From Pseudoalteromonas sp. MM1 (GTDB taxonomy: Bacteria; Pseudomonadota; Gammaproteobacteria; Enterobacterales; Alteromonadaceae), in NCBI RefSeq assembly GCF_030296835.1, contig NZ_AP027922.1, forward strand, positions 620,001 to 684,000: a DNA stretch of 64,000 bases, in the 5' to 3' direction. The notes under the pieces were generated by a model. That model did not search any database. It was not told the origin of the DNA and saw only the letters and a list, made by a program, of their open reading frames with translations. Made by a program: the position numbers and the translations under genes. Positions 36,668 through 46,840 of the stretch are shown piece after piece (positions within the stretch are counted from its first letter, which is position 1; each line of letters starts with the position of its first letter).

Positions 36668-38023
36668 TTAGGCTTTTTTTAAGCCTTGGTTAATACCCAG
36701 TAAATCGGCACTTGTTAGTGTACCTGCAGCTTGCTTTAAGCGAAGCGTAGATAATACGTAACGATAGCGTACATCAGCTAGGTTACGCTTAGCATCATAC
36801 AAGTTTTGCGTGCTTACAAGTACATCAACAATTGTACGGGTGCCTACTTCAAAACCCGCTTCTGTTGCTTTAAGTGCACTTTGTGCTGATACCACGGCTT
36901 GTTCAAGTGCTTTGTAGGTCGCAATATCTGATACAACTTGATTGTATGAGGTAATAACGGTGCGTGTTACGGCGCGGTAATTTGTTTCGTAATCTTGACT
37001 GGCTGAAACATAAAACGCACGGGCTTGCTTAGTTGCAGCAACGGTTGCGCCCCCTGTGTACAGTGGTACGCTTAAATTAACGGCAACCGAGGTTGAATCG
37101 GCGCGTGGTTGGTCGTTAAAGCTTAAACCATTTATATTTTGGTCAGTTAAAGAGTCACCGTAGCTGGCATCAAGTGTCAGTTTTGGGTAGTGACCCGCTT
37201 TAGCCAGTGTAATTTGGTCTTTTGCAATATCAACCGTTACCTTTGATACTTGTAAGCTGATGTTATTGTTTTCAGCCACTTTTACAAAGTCAGTCGATTT
37301 TTTAACAGGTTTTACTGTTGAAAATGTTTCGGTGTTTAAAAAATCAAGCTTAGCGTGGTATTTACCGGTTATTTCACGCAGTTGCTCGCGAGCGGTTTCT
37401 ACGGCATTGGTGGCAATAATTTCTTGTGCTACAGAGTTATCGTATTGTGCTTGCGCCTCATGCACGTCTGTAATTGCTGTAAGGCCAACGGCATAGCGCT
37501 GTTTTGTTTGCTCTAGCTGACGTTCAATGGCACGTTTTTCGGCTTGTACAAATTCAAGGTTATCAATTGCACTTAATACGTTAAAATAGCCTTCAGCAAC
37601 ACGCACAATTAAGTTTTGTTTTGCGTTGTCGTATTGCGCATTGGCTTGCAGTGCTTGTTTTTCGGCAATATCAAGCGTATTCCATGCGCCTAAGTCGAAT
37701 AAGGTTTGGCTTAAACTCACACCACGCGTGAATTGGTCGGTATCGCTATTTATTTTAACTTGGTCAGCTAAATTACCAACGCTCTGAAAAGAGGTAGAAT
37801 CGCTTTTTTCATAGCCCATGCTTACGCCAATTTGCGGCAGTAATGCACTCATGGCTAAATCGCTTTCGTAAGATTGCGCATCTGCTTGCGCTTTTGCTTT
37901 TAAAACAGTGGGATCGTTGGCAGTAGCAATTTCAAAAACTTGCATTAAATCTTCAGCACTTGCTGTGGTTGTGCCTAATGCGCACGATAAACTAACGAGC
38001 GCTGCAAGGATGTTCTTTTTCAT
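36668..38023 (-). CDS. tolC: Outer membrane channel protein TolC
   Basis: A 451-residue outer membrane efflux protein with a signal peptide (about 1-23, ending TASA). Two homologous halves rich in heptad-like coiled coils are visible, with paired motifs such as YDNAKQNLIVRVAEGYFNVL in the first half and TVIDVLVSTQNLYDAK-type blocks in the second. TolC forms the trimeric exit duct for RND pumps and type I secretion. It is divergent from nudF, as in E. coli, with about 150 bp between the start codons for both promoters. Confidence 0.94.
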   Translation of the reverse strand: MKKNILAALVSLSCALGTTTASAEDLMQVFEIATANDPTVLKAKAQADAQSYESDLAMSALLPQIGVSMGYEKSDSTSFQSVGNLADQVKINSDTDQFTRGVSLSQTLFDLGAWNTLDIAEKQALQANAQYDNAKQNLIVRVAEGYFNVLSAIDNLEFVQAEKRAIERQLEQTKQRYAVGLTAITDVHEAQAQYDNSVAQEIIATNAVETAREQLREITGKYHAKLDFLNTETFSTVKPVKKSTDFVKVAENNNISLQVSKVTVDIAKDQITLAKAGHYPKLTLDASYGDSLTDQNINGLSFNDQPRADSTSVAVNLSVPLYTGGATVAATKQARAFYVSASQDYETNYRAVTRTVITSYNQVVSDIATYKALEQAVVSAQSALKATEAGFEVGTRTIVDVLVSTQNLYDAKRNLADVRYRYVLSTLRLKQAAGTLTSADLLGINQGLKKA

Positions 38024-38173
38024 GTTAGGTTCAGTCCTTAGACAAATTTTGTACTAAAAGCATGGTAACGTGTTTTGCTCAATAACTAAAAAAGAAATTA
38101 GTAAAACAGTATGTTCAAATGTAACAGAATATATTAACAATTTTTAATCGTTTAAATAAGCGGGATGTATAAT

Positions 38174-38800
38174 ATGGCAGATAAAAGCTTGGTGCAATTT
38201 ACACATAAAGATGTGAGCTTAAAAGCAGTTAAAAGTCTGTATAATGGTTTTTTTAAAGTGGATATGTATGAGTTTGAGCATAGCCTGTTTAATGGTGGTA
38301 CATCGCAGCTTATAAAGCGCGAAATACTAGAGCGGGGCGATGCGATTGCTGTTCTACCTTATGATGTAGCTACGCAAAGTGTACTTTTAATAGAGCAAAT
38401 ACGTATTGGCGCTATTAACAGCAGACACTCGCCCTGGCTGCTAGAATGTATTGCTGGTATGACCGATGGCAGTACTGATTACGAAGGGGTGGTAAAAAAA
38501 GAAGCCTATGAAGAGGCAGGGCTTGAGCTTACAGAGCTTGAATTTATGCTCTCTTACCTTTCAAGTCCTGGTGGTACAACTGAGCGCTTACATTTATACC
38601 TAGCGCGGGCAGATTTAAGCCAAGTACAAAGTGGTGTTTACGGCCTTGAAAGCGAAGGTGAAGATATTAAAACCCATATTTTAACCCTTGATGATGCGCT
38701 TGCGCGCCTCAATAACGGTGAAATAGATAACGCGGCAACGGTAATATGTTTGCAGTGGTTGGCGTTAAATCGAGAAAAAATAAGCAGTAAGTGGACATAA
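38174..38800 (+). CDS. nudF: ADP-ribose pyrophosphatase NudF
   Basis: A 208-residue Nudix hydrolase. The Nudix box region is GMTDGSTDYEGVVKK followed by EAYEEAGLE: the catalytic EAYEEAG core is intact, while the earlier Glu is Thr and the Arg of the REUXEE block is Lys. The position next to tolC and the flanking family pattern identify NudF, which splits ADP-ribose into AMP and ribose 5-phosphate. ATG 38174 has GGGA at a workable distance; the ATG at 38165 has the GGG directly against it. It heads the nudF-DUF1249-cpdA-yqiA-parE run. Confidence 0.92.
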   Translation: MADKSLVQFTHKDVSLKAVKSLYNGFFKVDMYEFEHSLFNGGTSQLIKREILERGDAIAVLPYDVATQSVLLIEQIRIGAINSRHSPWLLECIAGMTDGSTDYEGVVKKEAYEEAGLELTELEFMLSYLSSPGGTTERLHLYLARADLSQVQSGVYGLESEGEDIKTHILTLDDALARLNNGEIDNAATVICLQWLALNREKISSKWT

Positions 38801-38826
38801 TTTTAACTTTTTAATACGGCGGTACT

Positions 38827-39285
38827 TTGACAGCACTTTTAGCAACCCAACGATATATTCAGAGCCTCCCAAAGTATATGACACTTTGCGAGCATAATTA
38901 CGTACGTCTTTCAAAACTATTACCTAAAGAGCGCAGCGCAAATAGCGTACGTGAAATTAAATTAGGTCATAGTGAATTTGCCATTATCATTGACGATAGT
39001 GCTAAGTACACACTGGATGTTTCTATTAAGCAGCTAACAGGGATGGTTAAAGGCGTTTCTCCTTTGTATTTAACAGTCAGGCTTTATCAAGATGCAAAAG
39101 TGGCTGAGATTATTCACCATGACTACCATCAACGTATAAAACCATCGTATGGTTATCCAAACCCTAAAATGCACCAAAAAGATGAAAAATATCAACTTAA
39201 CGCATTTTTATATGACTGGTTAGTAGCCTGCGTAGAGCATGGCCGAGCAGTACTAAATTGGGATGTAAATAATGGCTTGGTTTGA
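38827..39285 (+). CDS. DUF1249 (YqiB-like) protein
   Basis: A 152-residue soluble protein matching E. coli YqiB: YMTLCEHNYVRLSKLLP near the start, LTVRLYQDAKVAEI, and PNPKMHQKDEKYQLN with a C-terminal LYDWLVACVEHG. The ORF starts at a TTG without a clear ribosome-binding site. YqiB carries about as many residues before its MRLCETN block, which supports a start near here, but the exact codon is uncertain. The function is unknown. It overlaps cpdA by 14 bases. Confidence 0.88.
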   Translation: MTALLATQRYIQSLPKYMTLCEHNYVRLSKLLPKERSANSVREIKLGHSEFAIIIDDSAKYTLDVSIKQLTGMVKGVSPLYLTVRLYQDAKVAEIIHHDYHQRIKPSYGYPNPKMHQKDEKYQLNAFLYDWLVACVEHGRAVLNWDVNNGLV

Positions 39286-40057
39286 TGAGAAATATCACTT
39301 TAATGCCTCATCGCTACGAGTAGCGCACATAACCGATAGCCATTTATTTGCAAACCCTAACGCAGAGTACTTTAACGTAAATACCGCCGCGCATTTTGCC
39401 CAAGCATTAGCGCACATGGCCACGCAGTCATTAGACGCGGTTATATTTGGTGGTGACTTAACACAAGATCATAGCTTTGAGTCGTATTTATTATTTGCCG
39501 AATTGGTCAACAATGCTGATTTAACCTGTCCGGTATTTTGGGTACCAGGCAATCATGATGAAATTGCCATGCTAAATCGCATCAGTGGTGGGCAAATAGT
39601 GTCAGCTAAGCACATTATTGCACAAGGATTTGAGCTGTTACTCATAAACTCAAAAGGGCCTACACCTGCAGGGTGGGTGTCTTGCGAGCACTTAAATGAA
39701 ATTACCCACTGTTTAGCAATTTCGCAATCGCAGCAAGTGGTATTTTGTCATCACAATCCGCTTGCTATAAATGGCTACCTTGATAAACATATGCTTGAAA
39801 ACGGCCCGCAATTATTAAACGTACTTGTTAATAGTGGCAATGTTGCAGGGGTATTTCATGGCCATGTGCATAATCAATATACGCAATCATTTAGAGAGCT
39901 GAGTATTTATGCAACGCCCGCCAGTTCAGTGCAATTTACAAAACATAGCTCGCAATGGCACCAAGAAAACCATGGCCCCGCTTATCGCATGTTGTATTTA
40001 ACTACCCAGGACAATGCTTTAACAGTTAAAACGGATGTTGTATGGTTAAACGCGTAA
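39272..40057 (+). CDS. cpdA: 3',5'-cyclic-AMP phosphodiesterase CpdA
   Basis: A 261-residue calcineurin-like phosphoesterase with all metal-binding blocks in order: DSHLF, GGDLTQDH, PGNHDE, CHHNP and HGHVHN. CpdA/Icc hydrolyses cAMP to AMP and so modulates CRP-dependent transcription. It overlaps the DUF1249 gene upstream and yqiA downstream (16 bp), which indicates tight translational coupling. Confidence 0.95.
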   Translation: MAWFDEKYHFNASSLRVAHITDSHLFANPNAEYFNVNTAAHFAQALAHMATQSLDAVIFGGDLTQDHSFESYLLFAELVNNADLTCPVFWVPGNHDEIAMLNRISGGQIVSAKHIIAQGFELLLINSKGPTPAGWVSCEHLNEITHCLAISQSQQVVFCHHNPLAINGYLDKHMLENGPQLLNVLVNSGNVAGVFHGHVHNQYTQSFRELSIYATPASSVQFTKHSSQWHQENHGPAYRMLYLTTQDNALTVKTDVVWLNA

Positions 40058-40611
40058 TTTATATTCATGGTTTTAATAGTTCTGAAAAATCATATAAAGC
40101 TGTGCGCTTTGGCGAGCTTATGGCAAACTATGACGTTGACTATTGCGTACCGCGTTTAAATCACGAGCCCTTACAAGCTATTTTGCAGCTTGAGCATTTA
40201 TTAACGCCAGATACCGCGTTACTCGGGAGCTCACTAGGTGGATTTTATGCTACCTATTTGTCGCAGCGTTACAACCTGCGAGCAGCATTAATAAACCCAG
40301 CAGTAGCACCATTTAACTTATTAGCGCCGCTTATTGGTCACAATTATAATCCGTACCAAGATTATCATTATGAGTTAAATACCAGCCACATGGATGCATT
40401 AAAAGCATTGTATGTGCCTAAATTAACATCGCCCGAACTGCTTTATTTGTTACAGCAAACGGGAGATGAAGTGTTAAATTATCAACACGCAGTAAATTAT
40501 TTTTCACAATGCAAACAGTTAGTTGAGTTTGGTGGCGATCACAGCTTTGTGGGCTTTGAGCGTACCCTAGATAGTATTGTAGAGTTTCTTAAATTACCTA
40601 AAACAAATTAG
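40042..40611 (+). CDS. yqiA: YqiA family esterase (alpha/beta hydrolase)
   Basis: A 189-residue alpha/beta hydrolase with HGFNSSEKS at the start, nucleophile elbow GSSLGGFYA (GxSxG) and the C-terminal histidine in GGDHSFVGFE. E. coli YqiA has esterase activity on acyl-CoA and simple esters, and its natural substrate is not settled. It sits between cpdA and parE, as in E. coli. Confidence 0.93.
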   Translation: MVKRVIYIHGFNSSEKSYKAVRFGELMANYDVDYCVPRLNHEPLQAILQLEHLLTPDTALLGSSLGGFYATYLSQRYNLRAALINPAVAPFNLLAPLIGHNYNPYQDYHYELNTSHMDALKALYVPKLTSPELLYLLQQTGDEVLNYQHAVNYFSQCKQLVEFGGDHSFVGFERTLDSIVEFLKLPKTN

Positions 40612-40637
40612 CCTAAGCGCATATAAAGATAAAAATT

Positions 40638-42527
40638 ATGAGTCAGCAAAATTATAACGCCGAAGCCATTGAGGTTCTCAATGGATTAGAGCCGGTAAAA
40701 CGCCGCCCAGGTATGTATACCGACACGGTACGTCCAAACCATTTAGGCCAAGAGGTTATCGATAACAGTGTCGATGAAGCCATGGCGGGCCATGCCACTA
40801 AAATTGATGTGATCTTACACGAAGATAACTCACTTGAAGTTATAGACGATGGCCGTGGTATGCCGATAGATATTCACCCTGAGGAAGGCATTCCGGGGGT
40901 GGAGCTGATTTTTACCAAACTACATGCAGGTGGTAAATTCTCAAACAAAAACTACCAGTTTTCGGGTGGTTTACACGGGGTAGGTATTTCGGTTGTAAAT
41001 GCGTTATCGACACGTGTAGAAGTAACGGTTAGACGTGATGCGCAACAATTTAGAATGGCCTTTGAAAATGGCGATAAAGTTGAAGACTTAAATGTAATTG
41101 GCACTGTCGGTAAGCGCAACACGGGTACAACTGTACGATTTTGGCCTGATGCGAGTTACTTTGACTCAGCTAACTTTTCAATTACTAAATTAAACCATCT
41201 ATTAAAAGCTAAAGCGGTTTTATGCCCAGGCTTGCGCATTAAGTTTGTTAATAAACAAACTAAAGAAACCCAAGAATGGTTTTACGAAACGGGCTTAAAG
41301 GATTACTTAATTGAAGCGGTTAAAGGCTTTGAGGTACTGCCTAAAGACCCATTTGTAGGTGAATTTTCAAGTTCGATAGAAGGGGCTGATTGGGCTGTTG
41401 TATGGCAACCTGAAGGCGGCGAGTCAATTGCCGAGAGCTATGTAAACCTTATTCCGACTGCACAAGGTGGTACACACGTAAATGGTTTGCGCCAAGGCTT
41501 ACTTGAAGCCATGCGCGAATTTTGTGAATTTAGAAACTTATTACCGCGTGGCGTAAAGCTTACCCCAGATGATATTTGGGAGCGCTGTAGCTATGTGTTA
41601 TCGGTAAAAATGCAAGACCCACAATTTGCCGGCCAAACCAAAGAAAAGCTTTCTTCTCGCTCATGTGCAGCGTTTGTATCGGGTGTGGTTAAAGACTCAT
41701 TTAGCTTATGGTTAAACGAGCACACGGACACGGCAGAACTGCTTGCTGAACTGTGTATTTCAAATGCACAGCGACGGTTGCGAGCGGCTAAAAAAGTAGT
41801 GCGTAAACGCGTTACCTCAGGCCCTGCACTGCCCGGTAAGCTGACCGACTGTAGTGCAGCCGATAACGACCGTACAGAACTATTTTTGGTAGAGGGTGAC
41901 TCAGCAGGTGGCTCGGCTAAACAAGCACGCGATCGTGAGTTTCAGGCAATAATGCCGCTACGTGGTAAAATTCTAAATACATGGGAAGTTGAATCAGGGC
42001 AAATATTAGCCTCGCAAGAAGTGCATGATATTTCGGTGGCGTTGGGAATTGACCCAGACTCAAGTGATTTAACCGGCCTGCGTTATAATAAAATTTGTAT
42101 ATTGGCCGATGCCGATTCGGATGGACTACACATTGCCACTTTATTATGTGCCTTGTTTGTGCGTCATTTTCCACAACTGGTTAAAACAGGACATGTATAC
42201 GTGGCTATGCCACCACTATTTAGAATCGACATTGGTAAAGAGGTGTATTACGCCCTCGATGAAGACGAAAAAACAGGTATTTTGGCCCGCATAGAAGCTG
42301 AGAAAAAACGCGGTAAAGTAAACGTACAACGATTTAAAGGGCTGGGCGAAATGAACCCGCTACAGCTGCGCGAAACCACAATGGACCCAAATACTCGCCG
42401 CTTAGTGCAACTTACACTTGATGAAGAAGAGCAAACATTAGAAATGATGGATATGCTACTTGCTAAAAAGCGCTCGTCAGACAGACGCCAGTGGCTAGAA
42501 GATCACGGTAATAAAGCACAAGTTTAA
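40638..42527 (+). CDS. parE: DNA topoisomerase IV subunit B ParE
   Basis: A 629-residue type IIA topoisomerase ATPase subunit (630 in E. coli). GHKL ATP-binding motifs include DNSVDEAMAG and GLHGVGISVVN; the TOPRIM domain shows VEGDSAGGSAKQARDR and the metal-binding DADSDG. The quinolone-region block PLRGKILNTWEVES is close to the E. coli sequence. With ParC it unlinks daughter chromosomes. Unusually, a sugar dehydrogenase gene separates it from parC. Confidence 0.97.
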   Translation: MSQQNYNAEAIEVLNGLEPVKRRPGMYTDTVRPNHLGQEVIDNSVDEAMAGHATKIDVILHEDNSLEVIDDGRGMPIDIHPEEGIPGVELIFTKLHAGGKFSNKNYQFSGGLHGVGISVVNALSTRVEVTVRRDAQQFRMAFENGDKVEDLNVIGTVGKRNTGTTVRFWPDASYFDSANFSITKLNHLLKAKAVLCPGLRIKFVNKQTKETQEWFYETGLKDYLIEAVKGFEVLPKDPFVGEFSSSIEGADWAVVWQPEGGESIAESYVNLIPTAQGGTHVNGLRQGLLEAMREFCEFRNLLPRGVKLTPDDIWERCSYVLSVKMQDPQFAGQTKEKLSSRSCAAFVSGVVKDSFSLWLNEHTDTAELLAELCISNAQRRLRAAKKVVRKRVTSGPALPGKLTDCSAADNDRTELFLVEGDSAGGSAKQARDREFQAIMPLRGKILNTWEVESGQILASQEVHDISVALGIDPDSSDLTGLRYNKICILADADSDGLHIATLLCALFVRHFPQLVKTGHVYVAMPPLFRIDIGKEVYYALDEDEKTGILARIEAEKKRGKVNVQRFKGLGEMNPLQLRETTMDPNTRRLVQLTLDEEEQTLEMMDMLLAKKRSSDRRQWLEDHGNKAQV

Positions 42528-42557
42528 TAGGCTTGTGTTTAACACTTGGAGAGGCAA

Positions 42558-43652
42558 ATGAATAAAATACTAGGAAGTTTATTATTGCTTGGCTTAACAA
42601 CTGCCCCAGCAATGGCAAAAGACATACTAGACAAACTTACCGTAGCACCTGGGTTTGAGGTAAGCTTATTTGCTGATGATGTTGAAAATGCACGCCAAAT
42701 TGCAGTATCAAAAAAAGGCATTGTTTACGCAGGCTCGCGTAAAGCAGGTAATGTGTATGCGTTAATCGACCATAATAGTGATGGCGTAGCCGATAAAAAA
42801 ATGGTGATTGCCGAGGGGCTAAATATGCCCTCTGGATTAGCTATTAAAGATGGCGATTTATACGTAGGTGAAGTACATCGTATTATTCGATTTAAAAATA
42901 TCGATACCCAATTAAAAGACCCTAAATTTGACGTGGTTTACAACGCGCTGCCATCGGATCGTCACCACGGCTGGAAATTTTTACGTTTTGCACCCACCGG
43001 TGAGCTTATTATTCCGGTTGGTGTTCCGTGTAACATATGCGCTGAAGATGAGCGTTACGGGCGAATTTTTGCTCTTGATGTAGAAACCAAACAAATAAAA
43101 ACGATTGCACAAGGCGTTCGTAACTCAGTAGGGTTTGACTTTCACCCAAGTACGCAAGCGCTGTGGTTTAGTGATAATGGCCGCGACATGATGGGCGATG
43201 ACATTCCACCGGATGAAATTAACCGTGTAAGTAAAGAAAACGAGCACTTTGGTTTTCCTTACGTTCACGCTGGTGCCATTGTAGACCCAGAGTTTGGTAA
43301 AGGTAAAAACATGAGTGATTACAGTGCGCCAGCGCTTGCGCTAGGTGCTCACGTTGCACCCCTTGGCATTCACTTTTATACCGGCAAGCAGTTTCCAGCA
43401 AATTATAAAGAGCAGCTATTTGTTGCTGAACATGGTTCGTGGAATCGCACTAAAAAGTCAGGTTATAAAGTGGCTGTAGCCAATGTAGAGCAAGGGCGTA
43501 TTACTAAATACACGCCATTTATTACCGGCTTTATGCATAACGAAACAACATTTGGACGCCCAGTAGCATTTGCACAATTAAATGACGGCAGTCTGCTAAT
43601 AAGCGACGATTACGCAAACGTGATCTACCGCGTAAGCTATAAGAAAAACTAG
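42558..43652 (+). CDS. PQQ-dependent sugar dehydrogenase-like secreted protein (sorbosone dehydrogenase type)
   Basis: A 364-residue protein from ATG 42558, chosen because GGAGAGG lies just upstream; the TTG at 42546 is part of that region. A signal peptide (about 1-21, ending AMA) is followed by a six-bladed beta-propeller of the glucose/sorbosone dehydrogenase type: VAPGFEVSLFADDVENAR, LIIPVGVPCNIC, GVRNSVGFDFHP, HLGF-like EHFGFPY, and EHGSWNR near the end. Soluble members oxidise aldoses with PQQ; many homologues have unknown substrates. It lies 18 bases after parE and 10 before parC, so it is co-transcribed with them. Confidence 0.88.
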   Translation: MNKILGSLLLLGLTTAPAMAKDILDKLTVAPGFEVSLFADDVENARQIAVSKKGIVYAGSRKAGNVYALIDHNSDGVADKKMVIAEGLNMPSGLAIKDGDLYVGEVHRIIRFKNIDTQLKDPKFDVVYNALPSDRHHGWKFLRFAPTGELIIPVGVPCNICAEDERYGRIFALDVETKQIKTIAQGVRNSVGFDFHPSTQALWFSDNGRDMMGDDIPPDEINRVSKENEHFGFPYVHAGAIVDPEFGKGKNMSDYSAPALALGAHVAPLGIHFYTGKQFPANYKEQLFVAEHGSWNRTKKSGYKVAVANVEQGRITKYTPFITGFMHNETTFGRPVAFAQLNDGSLLISDDYANVIYRVSYKKN

Positions 43653-43662
43653 GTAAGCTTTA

Positions 43663-45957
43663 ATGAGTGATACAGATACCTTGCTAATGCAAGGAATTGA
43701 ACAACAAACAATGGGGCGTTTTACCGAAGACGCCTACTTAAATTACTCTATGTACGTAATTATGGACCGTGCATTACCGCATGTTGGTGATGGTTTAAAA
43801 CCGGTTCAACGTCGTATTATTTATGCTATGAGCGAGCTGGGTTTATCGGCCGCAGCTAAATATAAAAAATCGGCTCGTACGGTAGGTGATGTATTAGGTA
43901 AATACCATCCGCATGGCGACAGCGCCTGTTACGAAGCTATGGTATTAATGGCGCAGCCATTCTCTTATCGCTATCCGCTGGTGGATGGGCAAGGTAACTG
44001 GGGTGCAGCAGATGACCCTAAATCTTTCGCGGCCATGCGTTATACCGAAGCACGCTTATCAAAGTTCTCTGAGGTTTTACTTAAAGAGCTAGGCCAAGGC
44101 ACCGTTGATTGGACGCCAAATTTTGACGGCACCATGGACGAGCCATTAGTGTTACCCGCGCGTTTACCGCATATTTTGTTAAATGGTGTAACCGGTATTG
44201 CAGTAGGTATGGCAACCGATATTCCACCACATAATGTGCGCGAAGTAGCCAGTGCGTGTTGTTTATTACTTGATAAGCCTAAAACCGAGCTTGATGAATT
44301 ACTAGAGCTTGTACACGCGCCTGATTACCCAACCGACGCTGAAATAATTACCCCTAAAGCCGATATTCATAAAATATACAAAACCGGCCGAGGCTCAATT
44401 AAAATGCGCGCGGTGTATACTGAAGAACACGGCGATATTGTTATTACGGCGCTACCGCATCAGTGTTCAGGGGCTAAGGTACTTGAGCAAATAGCAGCGC
44501 AAATGAATGCTAAAAAGCTGCCAATGGTCGCTGATTTACGTGATGAGTCTGATCATGAAAATCCAACCCGCATCGTGATAGTACCGCGTTCAAATCGCAT
44601 TAAAGCTGAGCCGTTAATGGCGCACTTATTTGCCACCACCGACCTTGAAAAAAACTACCGTGTAAACTTAAACATGCTGGGCCTTGATGGCCGCCCACAA
44701 GTTAAAGACTTACGCAGTATTTTAACCGAGTGGTTAACATTTAGACGTGAAACAGTACGTAGACGTTTGCAGTATCGTTTAGATAAGGTGCTTGCGCGGC
44801 TACATATTTTAGAAGGTTTACTCGCTGCCTTTTTAAATATTGATGAAGTGATTGAAATTATTCGCACAGAAGATAAACCAAAACCTGTGTTAATGGAGCG
44901 CTTTGATTTAACCGAAATTCAAGCCGAAGCCATTTTAGAGTTAAAACTTCGTCATTTAGCAAAATTAGAAGAGTTTAAAATACGTGGCGAGCAAGATGAG
45001 CTGGCCAAAGAGCGCGACAAGTTAGAGCTAACCTTAGGCTCAGACCGTCGTATGTCCACGCTTCTTAAAAAAGAGATTCAAGAAGCGTCCGACATGTATG
45101 GCGACGATCGCCGCTCACCGGTTATTGAGCGCGTAGAAGCAAAAGCACTTAGTGAAAAAGATTTAATACCTTCAGAGTCGGTAACGGTCGTACTTTCTGA
45201 TAAAGGCTGGGCACGTGTTGGTAAAGGCCATGACATAGACGTAGAAGGGCTAAATTACCGTGCTGGCGATGAGTACAAAGCATCCGCTAAAGGGAAGAGC
45301 AATCAGCCTGCGGTATTTTTAGATTCAGCAGGGCGTGCATTTGCAACCGATGCACACAGCTTGCCATCGGCACGTAGCCAAGGCGAGCCAATGACTGGGC
45401 GTTTTAACCTCACCGCAGGGGCTAATTTTGAGCACGTGGTTATGGGAGAGGATAGCCAAGTACTACTTATGGCCTCTGACGCGGGTTATGGTTTTATTAC
45501 TGACTTTAAAGACCTAGTGAGTAAGAACAAAAACGGTAAAGCGTTGGTAAGTGTACCTAAGGGCGGAGTGTTACTCTCACCCATTAGAGTAAACGATGTG
45601 GCAACCGATTACTGCATGGCTATTTCGAACGAAGGTCGCATGCTGTTATTTCCACTGCGTGACTTACCAAAACTGGGTAAAGGTAAAGGCAACAAAATTA
45701 TCTCTATACCAGGCGCTAAAGTGCAAGCTCGGGAAGAGTTTGTAAAAGTGCTTGCAGTAGTACCACAAGGCAGTAGCGTTACGCTCCATGCTGGTAAACG
45801 AAAGCTCACACTTAAACCGAGCGACTTGGAGCATTATCATGGAGAGCGTGGACGTAGAGGTAATAAGTTACCTCGAGGCTTACAGCGTGTTGATGAAGCG
45901 GTTGTTGAATTTACACCGGCTGATGAGCAAAGTGATGATACGTTAGCTGAGGAATAA
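43663..45957 (+). CDS. parC: DNA topoisomerase IV subunit A ParC
   Basis: A 764-residue type IIA topoisomerase subunit (752 in E. coli). The active-site tyrosine is Tyr127 in [11 protein letters not shown]. The quinolone-resistance region reads [11 protein letters not shown], with Ser87 and Glu91 at the wild-type positions (E. coli Ser80 and Glu84). A coiled-coil and a degenerate C-terminal beta-pinwheel follow. It forms the heterotetramer with ParE and decatenates chromosomes. A strong terminator lies 19 bases downstream. Confidence 0.97.
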   Translation: MSDTDTLLMQGIEQQTMGRFTEDAYLNYSMYVIMDRALPHVGDGLKPVQRRIIYAMSELGLSAAAKYKKSARTVGDVLGKYHPHGDSACYEAMVLMAQPFSYRYPLVDGQGNWGAADDPKSFAAMRYTEARLSKFSEVLLKELGQGTVDWTPNFDGTMDEPLVLPARLPHILLNGVTGIAVGMATDIPPHNVREVASACCLLLDKPKTELDELLELVHAPDYPTDAEIITPKADIHKIYKTGRGSIKMRAVYTEEHGDIVITALPHQCSGAKVLEQIAAQMNAKKLPMVADLRDESDHENPTRIVIVPRSNRIKAEPLMAHLFATTDLEKNYRVNLNMLGLDGRPQVKDLRSILTEWLTFRRETVRRRLQYRLDKVLARLHILEGLLAAFLNIDEVIEIIRTEDKPKPVLMERFDLTEIQAEAILELKLRHLAKLEEFKIRGEQDELAKERDKLELTLGSDRRMSTLLKKEIQEASDMYGDDRRSPVIERVEAKALSEKDLIPSESVTVVLSDKGWARVGKGHDIDVEGLNYRAGDEYKASAKGKSNQPAVFLDSAGRAFATDAHSLPSARSQGEPMTGRFNLTAGANFEHVVMGEDSQVLLMASDAGYGFITDFKDLVSKNKNGKALVSVPKGGVLLSPIRVNDVATDYCMAISNEGRMLLFPLRDLPKLGKGKGNKIISIPGAKVQAREEFVKVLAVVPQGSSVTLHAGKRKLTLKPSDLEHYHGERGRRGNKLPRGLQRVDEAVVEFTPADEQSDDTLAEE

Positions 45958-45976
45958 GCCCGTAATATATACCTCT

Positions 45977-46004
45977 AACGGCCTGCTTTTGCAGGCCGTT
46001 TTTG
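45977..46004 (+). terminator. Rho-independent terminator of the parE-parC unit
   Basis: A ten-pair perfect stem (AACGGCCTGC with GCAGGCCGTT) with a TTTT loop, followed by T residues. Confidence 0.93.
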
Positions 46005-46126
46005 TTTATCCTGTATATTTCAGCTTACAGCTGTTCGCTATTGTCTCGTGATCGTCATAAAATCACGTTATAATAGTGAAATATGCGTGGCTTTTAGCGC
46101 ATTGCACACACATTTTGGAGAGTAGT

Positions 46127-46840
46127 TTGTTAGCTGTTATACGTATTTTTATTATGGTGCTGTTTATATTTTTCAGCTGCGTGTTTGGGTTGTTATTGTC
46201 GGTAGTGAGGCCATTTCATCCTAATAATGTGCATGTGATAGCCGGCTGGTTTGGCTCGATGGCTAAAATGTTAGGGGTTAAACTTGTCCTTAAGCGCCAC
46301 CCTGATGCGCTCAATATTGGCCCTGCTGTTTACCTATCAAACCATCAAAATAATTACGATTTATTTACTGTTTCGGCCATGGTGCCAGAAAACTGCGTTA
46401 GCTTAGGTAAAAAAAGTTTAAAGTGGATCCCATTTTTTGGACAACTTTACTGGTTGTCTGGCAACATATTGATTGATAGAGCTAATCGCTCAAAAGCGGC
46501 AGGTACAATTTCAAAAGCCGCTGAAAAAATTAAACAAAAAGGGCTATCTATCTGGGTATTTCCAGAAGGCACAAGAAGCTACGGCCGTGGTTTACTGCCT
46601 TTTAAAACTGGCGCATTTCACACCGCTTTAAGCGCAGATGTACCCATAGTACCGGTATGTATGAGCACAACTGATAAAACTATTAAGCTAAATCGCTGGG
46701 ATAATGGTACAATTTACATTGAAATGTTAGCGCCAATATCACTTGATAAAAAAGTGGGTGCCCGTGAACAGGCTACCCAAGTACATAGTATTATGGCCGC
46801 TAAAATAACTGAATTAGATGCTCAAGCGAGAGATAAATAA
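46127..46840 (+). CDS. plsC: 1-acylglycerol-3-phosphate O-acyltransferase PlsC
   Basis: A 237-residue membrane acyltransferase. I choose a TTG at 46127, with GGAG six bases upstream. From there the protein aligns end to end with E. coli PlsC (245 residues), beginning with a hydrophobic helix; the ATG at 46076 adds 17 residues with no ribosome-binding site. The catalytic HX4D motif is NHQNNYD and the phosphate-binding motif is FPEGTRS. It makes phosphatidic acid from lysophosphatidic acid. Its stop overlaps the rraB start as TAATG. Confidence 0.94.
   Translation: MLAVIRIFIMVLFIFFSCVFGLLLSVVRPFHPNNVHVIAGWFGSMAKMLGVKLVLKRHPDALNIGPAVYLSNHQNNYDLFTVSAMVPENCVSLGKKSLKWIPFFGQLYWLSGNILIDRANRSKAAGTISKAAEKIKQKGLSIWVFPEGTRSYGRGLLPFKTGAFHTALSADVPIVPVCMSTTDKTIKLNRWDNGTIYIEMLAPISLDKKVGAREQATQVHSIMAAKITELDAQARDK

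Noticed and set aside
46076..46126. ATG start extending PlsC by 17 residues
   Set aside because: No ribosome-binding site. The TTG at 46127 has GGAG at ideal distance and gives the family length.
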